Source: Mariprofundus sp. UBA1536
GTDB lineage: Bacteria > Pseudomonadota > Zetaproteobacteria > Mariprofundales > Mariprofundaceae
Length of the DNA: 64,000 nt
Direction: 5' to 3'
Assembly (NCBI GenBank): GCA_002323245.1
Contig: DCPU01000014.1
Coordinates: 121,822-185,821 of the forward strand
Part shown: positions 1 through 8,056 of the stretch, one piece after another
How positions within the stretch are numbered: the first letter of the stretch is position 1
Layout of the letters: each line of letters begins with the position of its first letter
Made by a program: the position numbers and the translations under genes
Notes under the pieces: generated by a model
What the model was told of the DNA's origin: nothing
Seen by the model: only the letters and a program-made list of their open reading frames with translations
Databases searched by the model: none

Positions 1-464
1 ACTTTTTGGCCGCTTATGAAATCAACACATTCTTTCATGGATCAGATTCCGGCAACTTAGCCATCAATGCGAACCTGAAAGCCGATGCTTCACGCATCCA
101 TACAGGCAGAACTGATATCGTCACTTCCGTGGTAAACTCAGGCGATAACAGCACAGCCATCGCCATTATGCAGTTGCAAGATCAAAGCATGAGCGTAGAT
201 GGCAGTGTGGCATCAACCTTGCATGAACGGGTAGCCACATTATCCACCCAATATGGTCTGGATGTCAGCGTTGCAGCGCAGCAACGCACGTACCGCGAAG
301 CAGAAGCCACATCGCTCACCCAGCAACGCGAGGCGATTTCTGGGGTGAATGTGGATGAAGAGTTGGTTTCCATGATGAAATTTCAACGCGCATATGAAGC
401 TGCTGCCAAAGTCATCAATACCAACAATTCCATGCTTGATGCGCTAATGGGGATATTACGATGA
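1..464 (+). CDS. flgK: Flagellar hook-filament junction protein FlgK, C-terminal part (partial)
   Basis: Only the last ~154 codons lie in the window; the reading frame is open to the left edge (complete codons from base 3). FlgK is the first of two adaptor proteins that join the flagellar hook to the filament outside the cell. The C-terminus carries the FlgK/FlgE-type ending: the stretch SGVNVDEELVSMMKFQRAYE followed by AAAKVINTNNSMLDALMGIL, the D0 coiled-coil helix that packs in the axial core. The next gene, flgL, starts inside the stop codon (ATGA overlap), the usual flgK-flgL order. Identification is firm; nothing can be said of the missing N-terminal half. Confidence 0.93.
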   Translation, partial: FLAAYEINTFFHGSDSGNLAINANLKADASRIHTGRTDIVTSVVNSGDNSTAIAIMQLQDQSMSVDGSVASTLHERVATLSTQYGLDVSVAAQQRTYREAEATSLTQQREAISGVNVDEELVSMMKFQRAYEAAAKVINTNNSMLDALMGILR

Positions 465-1342
465 GAGTAACCAATAACCAAATTTATGATAACCTGTTAA
501 GTGGTGTAACCAAACAGCTGCAAGTCCAGGCGGATGCCAACGCCGCCGTATCTTCTGGCAAACGTTTTCAACGCCCTTCGCAAGCTGGATTGGACTACAA
601 AATTTCCTTGGATTTACGCCAAACCCAAACCCAAATTCAAGGCAGCCTTGAGGCCTTAAACACTGCAGATTCTCGGCTTAATGCCAGCCAAACTATGTTG
701 CATGATATCAGCAATGTACTCACCCGCGCCCAGACCATCGCCGTGCAACAAGCGTCGGCACAAATCGGTTCACAAGAACATCTGGCAGCGCTGGCTGAAG
801 TGAACCATTTGCTCGATCGCGTGGCCAATGCATCCAACCAAAGTTTTTTGGGTGAATCATTATTTGCGGGTTCCGCTGTGGATAAACCTGCTTTTGCAAA
901 GGATATTTCTGGTCATTACGTCTACCAAGGCGCATTGCAAGACAGAACTGTCGCGATTACTAGCTCCCAAAATATCAGCAGCAATATTCGCGGCGATACC
1001 CAAGCCTTTGCCGATACCTTTGCAGCCCTTCAAAACTTTCAAGCAGCCCTGTCGAACAGTGATACATCTGGCATTTCCACAGCCATTGGCGAGCTCACCA
1101 ATGCTAACAATGGCATCGTCGATTTAACCAGCCGCGTGGGCGGGCAAATCAGTGCCATTCAAAGTTACCGCACTTCGTATGAGGACATGCAATTTGCAAT
1201 TGAAAAGCGCATGAACAGCCATGAAGCTGCAGATATCCCATCGTTGGTGGCGCAATTGCAAACGGCGGAAAATGCCTTGCAAGCGTCTTATAGCCAAATT
1301 GCCAAAGTGGGTAGCTTGTCGCTTGTGAATTTCCTGCGATAA
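461..1342 (+). CDS. flgL: Flagellar hook-filament junction protein FlgL
   Basis: Second junction protein between hook and filament, exported by the flagellar type III apparatus. The 293-residue product begins MRVTNNQIYDNLLSGV and continues with a flagellin-like N-terminal helix (SSGKRFQRPSQAGLDYKISL), the conserved SGKR-x-PS-D pattern of FlgL/flagellin D0-D1. The C-terminus (LQTAENALQASYSQIAKVGS) is the matching flagellin-like helix. There is no signal peptide, as expected for type III export. The start is fixed by a 4-base overlap with the flgK stop; csrA follows after 19 bases. Length is in the usual range (about 300). Confidence 0.95.
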   Translation: MRVTNNQIYDNLLSGVTKQLQVQADANAAVSSGKRFQRPSQAGLDYKISLDLRQTQTQIQGSLEALNTADSRLNASQTMLHDISNVLTRAQTIAVQQASAQIGSQEHLAALAEVNHLLDRVANASNQSFLGESLFAGSAVDKPAFAKDISGHYVYQGALQDRTVAITSSQNISSNIRGDTQAFADTFAALQNFQAALSNSDTSGISTAIGELTNANNGIVDLTSRVGGQISAIQSYRTSYEDMQFAIEKRMNSHEAADIPSLVAQLQTAENALQASYSQIAKVGSLSLVNFLR

Positions 1343-1361
1343 GTTGAAAGGCGCATAAACG

Positions 1362-1595
1362 ATGATGGTCTTTAGACAAAAAATCGGCGATGTCATCCGT
1401 ATCAGTGATGATATTCGTTTGATTATTCACGATATTCAGGATGGACGTATTGTGCGTTTTGGCATTGAAGCACCCGCTGAAATTCCAGTGCACAGGCTGG
1501 AAATTTACGAGCTCATCCAACAAGAAAATCAAGCGGCCGTTGCAGGTGATGCGATGGCTTGGCTCAATCAAGGTGGTCATGATGCAAGTCGTTGA
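1362..1595 (+). CDS. csrA: Carbon storage regulator / translational repressor CsrA
   Basis: CsrA is a small dimeric RNA-binding protein that blocks ribosome binding at GGA motifs; in FliW-containing bacteria it controls flagellin translation. The 77-residue product keeps the CsrA beta-strand core: KIGDVIRISDDIRLIIHDIQ, then GRIVRFGIEAPAEIPVHRLE with the RNA-contacting VHR and the IYELIQ helix. It is about 15 residues longer than the E. coli protein because of a C-terminal tail. AAAGG at 1347-1351 sits ten bases before the first of two adjacent ATGs (1362, 1365). Its last 17 bases overlap the start of fliW, its protein antagonist. Confidence 0.92.
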   Translation: MMVFRQKIGDVIRISDDIRLIIHDIQDGRIVRFGIEAPAEIPVHRLEIYELIQQENQAAVAGDAMAWLNQGGHDASR

Positions 1596-2019
1596 AAAAA
1601 CACAAGTCACCCCAGAAAAGGACACTGTTTTAGCCTTTGATTTTCCGCAGGGCATCGCAGGTTTTTCTGGCGCCAAAAGTTTTGCTTTTATCTATGCTGG
1701 AAGTGGTGATTTGTTATGCCTGCAATCCATCGATATGCCTGAAGCATCATTTATCCTCACGCCATGGAATGAAAGCCGCTTGGGTGCAACGCCAAAATTG
1801 TCATCTGAACAACAGGGCCTGCTTCAAGCTGATGCCGATAGCGAAATCATATGGTTTTTGGTGCTCAATCCTTTTGCCGATAAGGATTGGGTGACTGCCA
1901 ATTTACGTGCGCCCATTGCTATTTGTGAAAGTCAGCAAACTGGATTGCAATGTATTGCCAGTGATACCAGCTTAGAATTGCGGTACCGTTGGATGGCACA
2001 ACCCAAAGCTGCCACCTAA
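1579..2019 (+). CDS. fliW: Flagellar assembly factor / CsrA antagonist FliW
   Basis: FliW binds CsrA allosterically and is released when flagellin accumulates, linking flagellin synthesis to filament assembly. The 146-residue protein shows the family pattern FPQGIAGFSGAKSFAFI near residue 20, followed by LLCLQSIDMPEASFILTPW and FLVLNPF. The frame is open upstream to 1441, but homology starts only near residue 15 of the form chosen here. Two ATGs at 1579 and 1582 follow an AAGGTGG Shine-Dalgarno at 1570-1576. The gene overlaps csrA by 17 bases, so the regulator and its antagonist are probably translationally coupled. Typical FliW length is 130-150. Confidence 0.9.
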   Translation: MMQVVEKTQVTPEKDTVLAFDFPQGIAGFSGAKSFAFIYAGSGDLLCLQSIDMPEASFILTPWNESRLGATPKLSSEQQGLLQADADSEIIWFLVLNPFADKDWVTANLRAPIAICESQQTGLQCIASDTSLELRYRWMAQPKAAT

Positions 2020-2027
2020 AAAACTTC

Positions 2028-2621
2028 TCAGTTGCGCGTTTCTCTGGCATGGAATTTTAAGACCAACTGACCCTGATGATGCACCAATCTGCTCCAACAA
2101 GCATATGGCATGTCCAAATGCCGCGTGGTGATGACAGGCGCTGCCAAAGCATGAGCCAAAAGCACCCGAATCGAACCCGAATGTCCAACCACCAGCACAT
2201 GTTCACCTTGATGTCTTGCTATGATGTCAGCCAAAAAAAGGGCAATCCGCTCTGAAAAATCATCCATAGCTTCGCCTTCAGGGGGAATTCTTCCTTGTGG
2301 GTTTTCGCGCCACTTTGCCAGCATGCCCGGGTAAAGCGCTTCAATTTCTTCAGCAGTTTTACCTTCCCATAAACCATAATGAAGCTCATGTACGCGGTCA
2401 TCAATCTCAAGTTTAGCTCCAGAAGCTTTGGCCCAGTCACTTGCTGGTTGCGCGCAACGGCTTAACGGTGAGCTGATAATCACAGTCACATCCTTAGCCA
2501 GCTCAGCCCAGACATCATCCATTGCTTGCCGCCCAGATAGCGTTAGCGGATCATCGACGCTTCCTCGATATTTCACCCCACCTTCCAATGCCCCATGACG
2601 CAACAAATCAATGGTCACCAT
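2028..2621 (-). CDS. Histidine phosphatase superfamily protein, alpha-ribazole-phosphatase-like
   Basis: The 197-residue protein starts with DLLRHGALEGG, the RHG phosphohistidine motif of the branch 1 histidine phosphatases (H9 nucleophile), and carries the second catalytic histidine in VLVVGHSGSIRVLLAH. The YRGSVDDPLTLSGRQAM and LHYGLWEGKTAEEIEALYPG segments resemble CobC, which dephosphorylates alpha-ribazole-5'-phosphate in cobalamin nucleotide-loop assembly. No cobalamin genes are next to it, so the substrate is uncertain; a phosphoglycerate-mutase-like housekeeping role is possible. It converges on fliW with 8 bases between stops and is divergent from the esterase at 2736. Confidence 0.8.
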   Translation of the reverse strand: MVTIDLLRHGALEGGVKYRGSVDDPLTLSGRQAMDDVWAELAKDVTVIISSPLSRCAQPASDWAKASGAKLEIDDRVHELHYGLWEGKTAEEIEALYPGMLAKWRENPQGRIPPEGEAMDDFSERIALFLADIIARHQGEHVLVVGHSGSIRVLLAHALAAPVITTRHLDMPYACWSRLVHHQGQLVLKFHARETRN

Positions 2622-2735
2622 ATCTTTTCAACTCCAACGATGCGTCTTACGCTCTCCCCATCACTTGCTATTTCGCAAGCGTTGCGAACAATAGCTTTTG
2701 TTTGAAATACATCCTAGTCATTGAACGAGTTAAAT

Positions 2736-3410
2736 ATGCAACTTTTACCATGCCTCGAAATTGAGCCTCACAAAGATACCAACCCTGCTGCGAATGCTAC
2801 CATCATCTGGTTGCATGGCCTGGGTGCCGATGGGTATGATTTTAAACCCATCATTCCACAACTCAACCTTTCAGAAGATTTAGCGGTGCGTTTCATTTTT
2901 CCCCATGCCCCGAATATGCCCGTCACTGTCAATGGTGGCTTCCCCATGCCAGCATGGTACGACATCAAAGATGCCACGATTGAAGGCCGTCAAGACCTTG
3001 GCGGAATCAAGGCATCAGCCGCAAGAATTCAGCAACTTATCGACCGCGAAGTCGAGCGCGGCATTTTACCCTCGCGGATCATTCTAGCCGGCTTCTCCCA
3101 AGGCGGCGCCTTGGCTGTTTACACCGGCACCCATCAACCCCAACCCTTGGCCGGCATCCTGGGTTTATCGTGTTACACACTTTTGCCAGATGAGCAAAAA
3201 CATATCCCTGCAGCAACCAAGCAAACACCCGTTTTGTTGGCCCATGGTAAATATGATGATGTCGTTGATTTCAGTTTAGGCGAGGCAAGTTATCAGTTGC
3301 TTAGCCAGGCTGGCTTTGCTGTGGAATTCCAGTCCTTTGAGATGGCACATACAGTGAGCGATGAAGAAATTACCGTGATTGCCGATTGGATTTCCCGCTG
3401 TTTGAAGTGA
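2736..3410 (+). CDS. Alpha/beta-hydrolase carboxylesterase (phospholipase/carboxylesterase family)
   Basis: Serine esterase of the bacterial carboxylesterase/acyl-protein-thioesterase-like family. About 224 residues in length, with the oxyanion segment IIWLHGLGADGYDF, nucleophile elbow AGFSQGGALA, an acid residue in LAHGKYDDVV and catalytic histidine in EMAHTVSDEE; all three triad members are visible in order. The FPMPAWYDIK block is typical of this family. There is no signal peptide, so it is probably cytoplasmic. The frame is open from a TTG at 2721, but the ATG at 2736 gives the usual N-terminus. The natural substrate cannot be read from sequence. Confidence 0.88.
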   Translation: MQLLPCLEIEPHKDTNPAANATIIWLHGLGADGYDFKPIIPQLNLSEDLAVRFIFPHAPNMPVTVNGGFPMPAWYDIKDATIEGRQDLGGIKASAARIQQLIDREVERGILPSRIILAGFSQGGALAVYTGTHQPQPLAGILGLSCYTLLPDEQKHIPAATKQTPVLLAHGKYDDVVDFSLGEASYQLLSQAGFAVEFQSFEMAHTVSDEEITVIADWISRCLK

Positions 3411-3525
3411 TCAATCACACTAAACATGCAAAAACCTTGAGGTTTGGCAGTACTTTTGCTTGAGTGTGGGGTGAATCAACACGTTTTTTTATACGTTGTG
3501 AGTGAATATTTTAAGTGGAGGATGT

Positions 3526-4326
3526 ATGTACCTAGAACATTGGGAACTCAACGGCTTCCCTTTTGACAATGTTCCATCATCTAATTTCTATTATGAAACA
3601 GATGAGCACCGTACCCTTTGCGAAGATTTATATGATGCCATCATGCGTCGCCGCGGTGCGATTGTGCTCACTGGTGAGATTGGCTGCGGCAAGACCACTT
3701 CCTCACAACGCGTGCTCTTGGACTTACCCCAAGAGCGCTTCGATATTGCCTTAATTACTTACTCTAGCTTATCACCTTTAGAAATGCTGCGCGAAATCAG
3801 CCAACAACTGGGCCTAAATGCTGGCGAAAAAGATAAAAATGAAATGCTACAAGCCTTGCGCAAGCATTTGGCAAAAAATGCAGCCGACAACCGCGACACG
3901 TTGATTTGCATCGATGAAGCCCAAAGTATTCCCGATATCGCCACACTTGAAGAGTTACGCTTGTTGCTTAATTATCAATTGGGCAATCGTTTTTTGGTAA
4001 CATTACTTTTGATTGGACAACCTGAATTACAGCAAAAAATAGCAGCCATTCCTCAACTGCAACAACGCGTAGCCCTCAATTTACATGTCGGCCGATTATC
4101 ACTTGACCATAGCCTTCAATACATACTGCATCGCTTACGTATTGCTGGAAACAAGCGCCCTATTCTCACCCGCCAAGCCTTATCCCTGATTCACCAACAT
4201 TCTGGTGGTGTTCCTCGCCGTATCAATCATTTAATGGATAGATGTTTACTTGTCGGTATGCGAAATGATTCCCCTGTCATTGACAGTAAATTAGTGCAAA
4301 CAACCATGAAAAGGTATCCAAGCTGA
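3526..4326 (+). CDS. ExeA/GspA-type AAA ATPase
   Basis: The 266-residue P-loop ATPase begins MYLEHWELNGFPFDNVPSS, the classic ExeA/MshM opening. It has Walker A TGEIGCGKTT (about residues 49-58), Walker B TLICIDEAQ (D130, E131), a sensor segment LLLIGQPELQQKI, and an arginine-rich C-terminal lid HSGGVPRRINHL. Relatives power peptidoglycan-linked assembly of type II secretion or type IV pilus/MSHA machines. This one lacks the C-terminal peptidoglycan-binding domain and membrane segment of full ExeA. GTGGAGG at 3515-3521 marks the ATG at 3526; a longer frame from 3502 is less likely. It overlaps the next gene by one base (TGATG) and likely forms an operon with it. Confidence 0.85.
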   Translation: MYLEHWELNGFPFDNVPSSNFYYETDEHRTLCEDLYDAIMRRRGAIVLTGEIGCGKTTSSQRVLLDLPQERFDIALITYSSLSPLEMLREISQQLGLNAGEKDKNEMLQALRKHLAKNAADNRDTLICIDEAQSIPDIATLEELRLLLNYQLGNRFLVTLLLIGQPELQQKIAAIPQLQQRVALNLHVGRLSLDHSLQYILHRLRIAGNKRPILTRQALSLIHQHSGGVPRRINHLMDRCLLVGMRNDSPVIDSKLVQTTMKRYPS

Positions 4327-5699
4327 TGACTAAATACATCGATTTACTTCGCGCGCATCAACAAGAAAAAGCCAAGCTTGATGCACATGGTGATGCTATT
4401 GATAGTACACTTTTAGACAATGTATTAGCTACTGATGAAACAGCTGATGAACGCTCGCCTTTAACGTCCAAACCAAGCAACCCACTACCTTTTGCAAACC
4501 CATACAGCCATGCAAATAACAAAACAGCAGCGACAGCAACCATGACCAACAATGACGTCATTCTTGAAGAGAGTGAGTCTGACGCCTTGCCTGCTACTGA
4601 AGAAGTCATCTCGGCGAGTGATATCTTAATTGAAGAAAGTGATTACGAAGACCCAAGTGTTGTTCTAGCGCCCCTTACCACAAAAAACATGGCCTCTGAG
4701 TCAGCGCAGGAAGCAGCATCTGTTGCAAAACCAACAGCACCTAAGCCCACCAATGGGGCTTTTACGGTTGCCAACTGGCTAGAGCAACTCAGCCATACCG
4801 TGTCTGAAATATTTTCTGCAGCTGAGCAAGGGCAAGCCGCCGACATTTCTCCTTTGCAAGAAAGTTTGCGTTCCATCCTTGAGCAGATTCATGAATCGCC
4901 AAGTGTTGTTGATGCACTAGAACTAGAAATCAGCCTGAAAATCACAGCACTTTGCGCACATGACCAGCACAATGCCGACTTGGTACAAAAAGCTATTATG
5001 ATGATGCTGTACACCATCAAAACTGGCTTGCAGCTGCATATTATTCACCAAGAACTACTCAACCATTTGGTGGCAGCTATGCTGCACCATTCGGGCATGG
5101 CCAGAATCCCTGCCAACATTCGCCATAAAGCAGGAAAACTAAGCAAAGAGGAAATCGCCCTAATCCGCCAAGCGCCAGAGTTTTCAGTCGCCTTCTTACA
5201 CCAGTGCAGCATTGACAACGAACACATCATTCGTGCGGTCACCCAAGCAACAGAACGCTACGATGGTAGTGGCCAAACAGGACTCAAAGGTTTTGAAATT
5301 GTTTGGGCTGCACGATTGATTGGCTTGCTATCGATGTTTGAAGCACTGATTCATATTCGTGCTTATCGCCCGCGCTTATTGCCGCGCGACGCTATTCGCG
5401 AGCTAGTGAACCATCATAAAAAAGCATTCGACCCTGTGATGCTAAAAGCTTTGATTGAATCCATTTCTTTGTATCCGGTGGGCACCTTTGTGCAAATCAA
5501 CACGGGTGAAATCGGCTTGGTGATTGCCATTCACAATAAATTCCCATTGCGCCCTATCATTGACATCAGCATGGATAAGTACGGCAATGCTATCACCGAG
5601 CGCCGCATTGATTTGAAAAAGCAGCCCAACCTGATGATTCAAAAGTGTATGTATAAAGAAGCACTAGAAGCGCTACGCTTAGAACAAGTTGCAGCATGA
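4326..5699 (+). CDS. Degenerate HD-GYP domain protein
   Basis: A 457-residue protein with a low-complexity acidic N-terminal half (residues 1-150) and an HD-GYP fold in the C-terminal half. The fold is recognisable from LVAAMLHHSGMARIPANIRH (247-266), then KAGKLSKEEIALI and ERYDGSGQTGLKGFEI (310-325). Active cyclic-di-GMP phosphodiesterases read LHDIGK and HHE-RWDGSGYP in these places. Here the metal ligand D is H255, K is M258, the HH pair is AT, and GYP is GQT. It is therefore probably not a phosphodiesterase but may still bind a nucleotide or a partner. The C-terminal strand-rich part (LYPVGTFVQINTGEIGLVIA) is the common HD-GYP extension. It overlaps both neighbours by 1-4 bases. Confidence 0.82.
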   Translation: MTKYIDLLRAHQQEKAKLDAHGDAIDSTLLDNVLATDETADERSPLTSKPSNPLPFANPYSHANNKTAATATMTNNDVILEESESDALPATEEVISASDILIEESDYEDPSVVLAPLTTKNMASESAQEAASVAKPTAPKPTNGAFTVANWLEQLSHTVSEIFSAAEQGQAADISPLQESLRSILEQIHESPSVVDALELEISLKITALCAHDQHNADLVQKAIMMMLYTIKTGLQLHIIHQELLNHLVAAMLHHSGMARIPANIRHKAGKLSKEEIALIRQAPEFSVAFLHQCSIDNEHIIRAVTQATERYDGSGQTGLKGFEIVWAARLIGLLSMFEALIHIRAYRPRLLPRDAIRELVNHHKKAFDPVMLKALIESISLYPVGTFVQINTGEIGLVIAIHNKFPLRPIIDISMDKYGNAITERRIDLKKQPNLMIQKCMYKEALEALRLEQVAA

Positions 5700-6676
5700 A
5701 CCAGAAGGTCTCCAAAAAAGACCTTGAAGAGGCACTCAAATCATACGCACAGCTTATCGAGGTTTATCCTGATAATGAATCCTACCTTAAACGCTACGCC
5801 GATATGCTGCTCACCATGGGCCGCGAATCCACAGCCACAACTGCACTCAAACATCTCCATGATTTGATAGTCAAACGCTCGCCCAAAGAGGCAGAAGCCT
5901 TGGCTAAACAATATCCACAAATCGGACGACTCACTTTTAGTGAAAATGCTTTTGATACTCATGATCAGCATGCCATTGCCGGGCAGCTCATTCATGAAAA
6001 CCTAGGCAGCGTTTGGCTGCGATTGCAACGGAAAAAGCTGCAAGAAGGGCAAGCTGTGTACCGCGCCGATGATTTGAGCGATTCACTCAATCTTTTACTT
6101 GAAGGGCAAGTTGAAATTTATGGGGTCGGCACTGCAGGAGACCGCGTGCTTCTCGAACAGGTCGGCATCTTGGATGTGATTGGCGAGCATACATTTTTAA
6201 AACCTGGACGGGTAAAAATCGAAGCGTTTGTAACTTCACCAACAGCCACAATCGTTGAAGTGCCAGCCAGCAAGCTCAATAAAATTATCGCTAAAAATCC
6301 TTTCCTTAAGAAACTTCTTGAGCAAAGGGTAATGTTTCGCACTTACACGCAAGTGATTGCCACATTACCCGTCTTTCAGCCCATCCCAATGAAACTGAAA
6401 CGACATCTGGCAAGAAACTTGAGTATCCACCACATTCCAGCCAAGAGCTTTGTCCACGCGTTGGATCGACCATTTACTGGCATTGATATCATTGTCGCTG
6501 GGCACGCATGTTATTTGGCAAGCAACAAAGAAGGTAAAAAAATACCCCTGCCACCGCTGCACATCCATGCTATGGTCGGCAATATCCAGCTACAACCCGC
6601 CAACAAATTAGAACCTATTGAATTGGTGGCTAGGGATTCTGTCACAGTAGCACGATTGGCCTTGATGTATTACTGA
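5696..6676 (+). CDS. Cyclic-nucleotide-binding-fold protein with TPR-like N-terminus, 3' end frameshifted
   Basis: 326 residues: an alpha-helical TPR-like N-terminus (1-70, with YAQLIEVYPDNESYLKRYAD), a cNMP-binding-type beta-roll at about 110-205 (LQEGQAVYRADDLSDSLNLL, then LLEGQVEIYG and VGILDVIGEHTFL), and a second, partial roll from about 225. It starts inside the stop of the HD-GYP-like gene (ATGA). The reading frame ends abruptly after RLALMYY, but the -1 frame continues in protein-like sequence to 6780. A single missing base near 6661 would restore a protein about 37 residues longer. No DNA-binding domain is present, so it is not a CRP-type regulator. Whether it binds cAMP is unknown. 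Confidence 0.75.
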   Translation: MNQKVSKKDLEEALKSYAQLIEVYPDNESYLKRYADMLLTMGRESTATTALKHLHDLIVKRSPKEAEALAKQYPQIGRLTFSENAFDTHDQHAIAGQLIHENLGSVWLRLQRKKLQEGQAVYRADDLSDSLNLLLEGQVEIYGVGTAGDRVLLEQVGILDVIGEHTFLKPGRVKIEAFVTSPTATIVEVPASKLNKIIAKNPFLKKLLEQRVMFRTYTQVIATLPVFQPIPMKLKRHLARNLSIHHIPAKSFVHALDRPFTGIDIIVAGHACYLASNKEGKKIPLPPLHIHAMVGNIQLQPANKLEPIELVARDSVTVARLALMYY

Positions 6677-6780
6677 GTATCTCCGAAGCGTATCCGCCGC
6701 TAAAAGAGCGCTTGCAACGTCAAGCTGAGAAACAACAGCATCAATTGATGCACGATATCAGTAAACTTAAAAGCAACTAA
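6661..6780 (+). pseudogene. Out-of-frame C-terminal tail of the preceding cNMP-domain gene
   Basis: Read from base 6661 in the -1 frame, the DNA gives LDVLLSISEAYPPLKERLQR and then a Lys/Gln-rich helix ending at a TAA at 6780. This matches what follows the last strand of a cNMP-type domain: the helix after the strand, then a basic tail (compare the sister protein at 8057, which ends its domains with a similar LLxxxPxL helix). It has no start codon or ribosome-binding site of its own, so it is best read as the lost 3' end of the gene at 5696. Confidence 0.6.
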
Positions 6781-6813
6781 ACGATTCACTTCCAGCGCCA
6801 AGAAAAAAAGAGC

Positions 6814-6848
6814 ACAAAAAAAGGCGCAGAGCCTAAACTCTGCGCCTT
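6814..6848 (-). terminator. Rho-independent terminator of the cold shock gene
   Basis: An 11-bp perfect stem, arms 6821-6831 (AAGGCGCAGAG) and 6838-6848, with a 6-base loop. On the minus strand it is followed by a run of seven U from 6814-6820. It lies 40 bases after the stop of the cold shock gene. Confidence 0.9.
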
Positions 6849-6887
6849 ATGGACTGAATCTAACCACCCAAGGTGGTCAATTCACAA

Positions 6888-7097
6888 TTATTGAGGAACT
6901 ACGTTCTCTGCTTGTGGTCCTTTTTGGCCTTGAACTACTTCCATAGTTACTTTTTGGCCTTCTTCTAATGAACGGAAGCCTTCGGTGTTGATTGCAGTGT
7001 GATGTACGAATACGTCATCGCCGCCTTCTTGTTCGATAAAACCGAAACCTTTTTCATCATTGAACCACTTAACGGTTCCTTCAACTGTATTAGACAT
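6888..7097 (-). CDS. Cold shock domain protein (CspA family)
   Basis: A 69-residue single-domain RNA chaperone. It has both RNA-binding motifs, RNP1 KGFGFIEQ and RNP2 DVFVHH, framed by GTVKWFNDEKG and the closing GPQAENV. It melts mRNA structure, and such genes are often induced by cold or stationary phase. AGAGGAA lies a few bases before the ATG on the minus strand. The upstream 148-base gap to folE must hold its promoter and leader; I see no convincing -35/-10 pair there. A strong terminator follows, so it is probably monocistronic. Confidence 0.95.
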   Translation of the reverse strand: MSNTVEGTVKWFNDEKGFGFIEQEGGDDVFVHHTAINTEGFRSLEEGQKVTMEVVQGQKGPQAENVVPQ

Positions 7098-7245
7098 GTA
7101 TCTTTCCTCTTTTCTACTTACTACTTTTTTTACGAATTCTTCTTATTTGGCTTAACTTGCGTATATGACGAACAAGAACAACTACGGTGAAACGCCGACA
7201 CCCTGTTGATGGTTTGGGTATTGGTCAACATATATTATTCAAACA

Positions 7246-7842
7246 CTAGGCTTTCTGATCTTTAATCAACTGAAACAACTCAAGACGCGAGGACGGGTTA
7301 TTTAAAAAGGCGCCACTGAGTTTGGATGTAGTGGTCATAGCTGTGGGTTTGCGTACGCCGCGATAACACATACAAAAGTGCTGGCACTGAATAATCACTG
7401 CCACGCCAGCTGGCTGCAAAACATCTTCAATTGCATTGGCAATTTGCATAGTAAGCTTTTCTTGCACTTGCAAACGCTTGGCGTAGCCATCCACTAGGCG
7501 CGCCAGTTTGGACAGACCAACAACCTTACCATTGGGGATATAGGCCACATGCGCTTTTCCTACAAAAGGTGCCATATGGTGCTCGCAATGACTAAACACC
7601 TCAATATCCGAGACCAGCACCACTTCGTCATAACCTTCAACCTCTTCAAAGGTTTTTTTCAAGTGTTCGGCAGGGTCTTCTTGATACCCTGAAAAATATT
7701 CACCAAAGGCCTTTACCACACGTTGAGGGGTTTCCTCTAAACCTTCACGATTAGGGTCATCACCAATAAAACCCAACAGCGCCTTCACATGTGCCATAGC
7801 ATCGATGTTCTTTGGGTCGCTGCTATCAAAATCACCATTCAT
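7246..7842 (-). CDS. folE: GTP cyclohydrolase I
   Basis: Converts GTP to 7,8-dihydroneopterin triphosphate, first step of tetrahydrofolate (and queuosine precursor) synthesis. About 198 residues with the zinc and active-site motifs FSHCEHHMAPF (Cys and His ligands) and CQHFCMCYRGV (third ligand Cys), plus GLSKLARLVDGYAKRLQVQE. The frame is open to an ATG at 7863, but GGAG eight bases before the internal ATG at 7842 favours the shorter form. folC (35288) and queG (18174) elsewhere in the window use the same pterin/7-deazaguanine routes but are not linked. Confidence 0.93.
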   Translation of the reverse strand: MNGDFDSSDPKNIDAMAHVKALLGFIGDDPNREGLEETPQRVVKAFGEYFSGYQEDPAEHLKKTFEEVEGYDEVVLVSDIEVFSHCEHHMAPFVGKAHVAYIPNGKVVGLSKLARLVDGYAKRLQVQEKLTMQIANAIEDVLQPAGVAVIIQCQHFCMCYRGVRKPTAMTTTSKLSGAFLNNPSSRLELFQLIKDQKA

Positions 7843-8056
7843 ATCTTCTACTCCGTTTACCATTTGCCCAGTTCGGCCAACCTTAATGAAAAGACCCTTT
7901 CTGGAAAGGCAAAATTAATATGGTTTTAGATGACTGACTTTTGCCAATAGGCCATGCACTTGTAACTAACGCTTTGCAGGCCGCTTACTTTTGGCCGTAA
8001 AATGTATATTCTTGGCGCTGCAAATGAACTGAAAATACAGGGTACGGTGAGTTTAC

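Noticed and set aside
3420..3445. Small AAACC/GGTTT hairpin after the esterase gene
   Set aside because: Only a 5-bp stem without a following T run; too weak to call a terminator.
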